This document shows, one piece after another, positions 62,860 through 64,000 of a stretch of DNA of 64,000 nt. The position numbers were made by a program, and so were the translations under genes. A model generated the notes under the pieces. The model was not told the origin of the DNA, made no database searches, and was given only the letters and a program-made list of their open reading frames with translations. The stretch's first letter is position 1; the number at the start of each line of letters is the position of its first letter. The stretch covers positions 27,096,947-27,160,946 of the forward strand of contig CP092865.1 of the NCBI GenBank assembly GCA_030710605.1. The letters are read 5' to 3'. This DNA is from Cordylochernes scorpioides. Lineage: Eukaryota > Arthropoda > Arachnida > Pseudoscorpiones > Chernetidae.

Positions 62860-64000
62860 AAACCAATGCCGCTGATGAAGTTCGACATAGCTCTTGTTTG
62901 GTACCTGATGGTATCTGGAGGACTGTCTCTTTTCAACATCGTGTGTTAAATCCAAGTTAATTTTCCTAAGAAGAGTGGGTTATAAAACCACTTTTGACTT
63001 TCTCTAGAATTTTTTCTGATACAAAGTGAGATCCTTTGCTACATATTTTACACCAATCTTTCATTTATATGATTAATAATGGTATTTAAGTTGGAATGCA
63101 TAAAATATCTCAAATATCAGTCATAAATTTACATTAATTGCTACAATGTAGATGAACCTGAATAGATAAAACATATATTATGTTATTCATTTCTATTCTG
63201 TGGCTACACTGTATGAAATAAAGCGGTGAAGCAGTTAAAGTAGCAATGATCTACTGGACACTTTCCCCAAGCGCTGTGTTTCTCTTCTAGCGCGATTTTA
63301 CTTTCATTTTCAGCCAAAGGATGGCAGGCATTGGACTAATCATCCTATTCATCCTTCCCTACAAAAAAGGGTAGCCTTTTTTCTATATACTTTTCTATTT
63401 TTTGTGTGCCTATCCATAATTTATTCCCCTTTCTTTTCTTTTTTCAGTTAACTCTATATAGTTCGGTTGAGCTGAGTCCACACAGTTTACCATAAAATAT
63501 GAATTTCCCATTGAAAGATAAAAAAATATTGTAAAAATTATTTTGTCAAAATATAAATTTCCAATTTAATAAGAGGCAAAAATGTTAATTTTATGAATAT
63601 ATTTGAGGTAGTAAAGTGTAATATTGTTCGTTTTATCCAATAATATCAGCACATCTTGTTTAAATAGAATAATCTCTCTCTATTTTGTTATGATGAATAA
63701 AAAAAGTGAATTTAGAAAGAAAATGTTTTCAGCTTTTGCCTAGCTTCAAGCATCAATAAATAATGTAAATAAAAATGATATTAAATAGTAAAATATGAAA
63801 AAATATAAGAAATAATTTGTGTGCTGTGTGTGTGTGTTAAAAGTAAATACATTATTATAGTTAATGTATATTTTCAAGTAAAATGGTCTAGATTCTCATT
63901 TAATTGTACTTTTAAAACATAAAAATCACGAATTCCAAATGCAATCAAATTATAAAAATTGTAATATTTGATTTAAAGGGTACTAAATCATTTTAAGCTA
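62860..64000. other. AT-rich end of window
   Basis: No gene or repeat recognised. Confidence 0.5.

Noticed and set aside
62868-62910. CTGATGAAG near a LINE tail
   Set aside because: Only one core segment; no GAAA and no paired stems.
1-64000. CRISPR array or bacterial operon
   Set aside because: No spaced identical short repeats of that type; gene content and repeats are eukaryotic.

Overview
This window is repeat-dense, AT-rich nuclear DNA from an animal, most likely an arthropod. The Ty3-type gag fragments (capsid part with 'SEEDKISHLMKGIAKELYQDLL'-like text, CCHC knuckle) look like chelicerate elements, but that lineage call is inference. I found no complete host gene. Apart from one possible exon (52841-53039) and two promoter-like CpG patches, the recognisable sequence is mobile-element DNA and tRNA-derived DNA.

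Layout. 1-4260: LINE ORF1 split by a nearly intact Penelope-like element (PLE) encoding reverse transcriptase plus GIY-YIG endonuclease. 4.6-8.4 kb: PLE remnant, pogo-type MITE, hammerhead copy, dead mariner. 8.4-9.4 kb: Helitron-type ends carrying two tRNA-Gly genes. 10.1-10.8 kb: 42-bp minisatellite. 11-16.6 kb: SINEs, a ~110-bp satellite interrupted by a long-inverted-repeat element, MITEs. 17-26 kb: TRIM, LINEs nested with a target duplication, a 0.5-kb palindrome with PLE tails, Ty3 remnant. 26-38 kb: hammerhead elements, tRNA-headed composite, solo LTRs, SINE. 38-41 kb: palindromic hammerhead element and a gag-only LTR element. 41-53 kb: SINEs, a second tRNA-headed composite in a LINE tail, a complete non-autonomous Helitron, mariner MITE. 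53-64 kb: sparse repeats, two unrecognised reading frames, a promoter-like patch.

The main discovery candidate is a set of hammerhead-ribozyme motifs in at least five unrelated repeat contexts. Four have the normal strand order: the PLE tail, the CCACG family, the CCTGTA family and a single copy at 28.4 kb. The fifth is the most abundant repeat here, about 20 copies. It carries every hammerhead core segment (UH cleavage site, GAAA, CUGAUGA) and all three helices, but in the order site - GAAA - CUGAUGA, which is not a circular permutation of any known type. Helix II covaries between its two subfamilies.

How the parts may work together: the PLE supplies the reverse transcriptase expected to mobilise ribozyme-bearing small elements, and several small elements have 12-14 bp target duplications consistent with retrotransposition. 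Ty3-type derivatives share one primer-binding-site motif, and Helitron ends are joined to tRNA genes.
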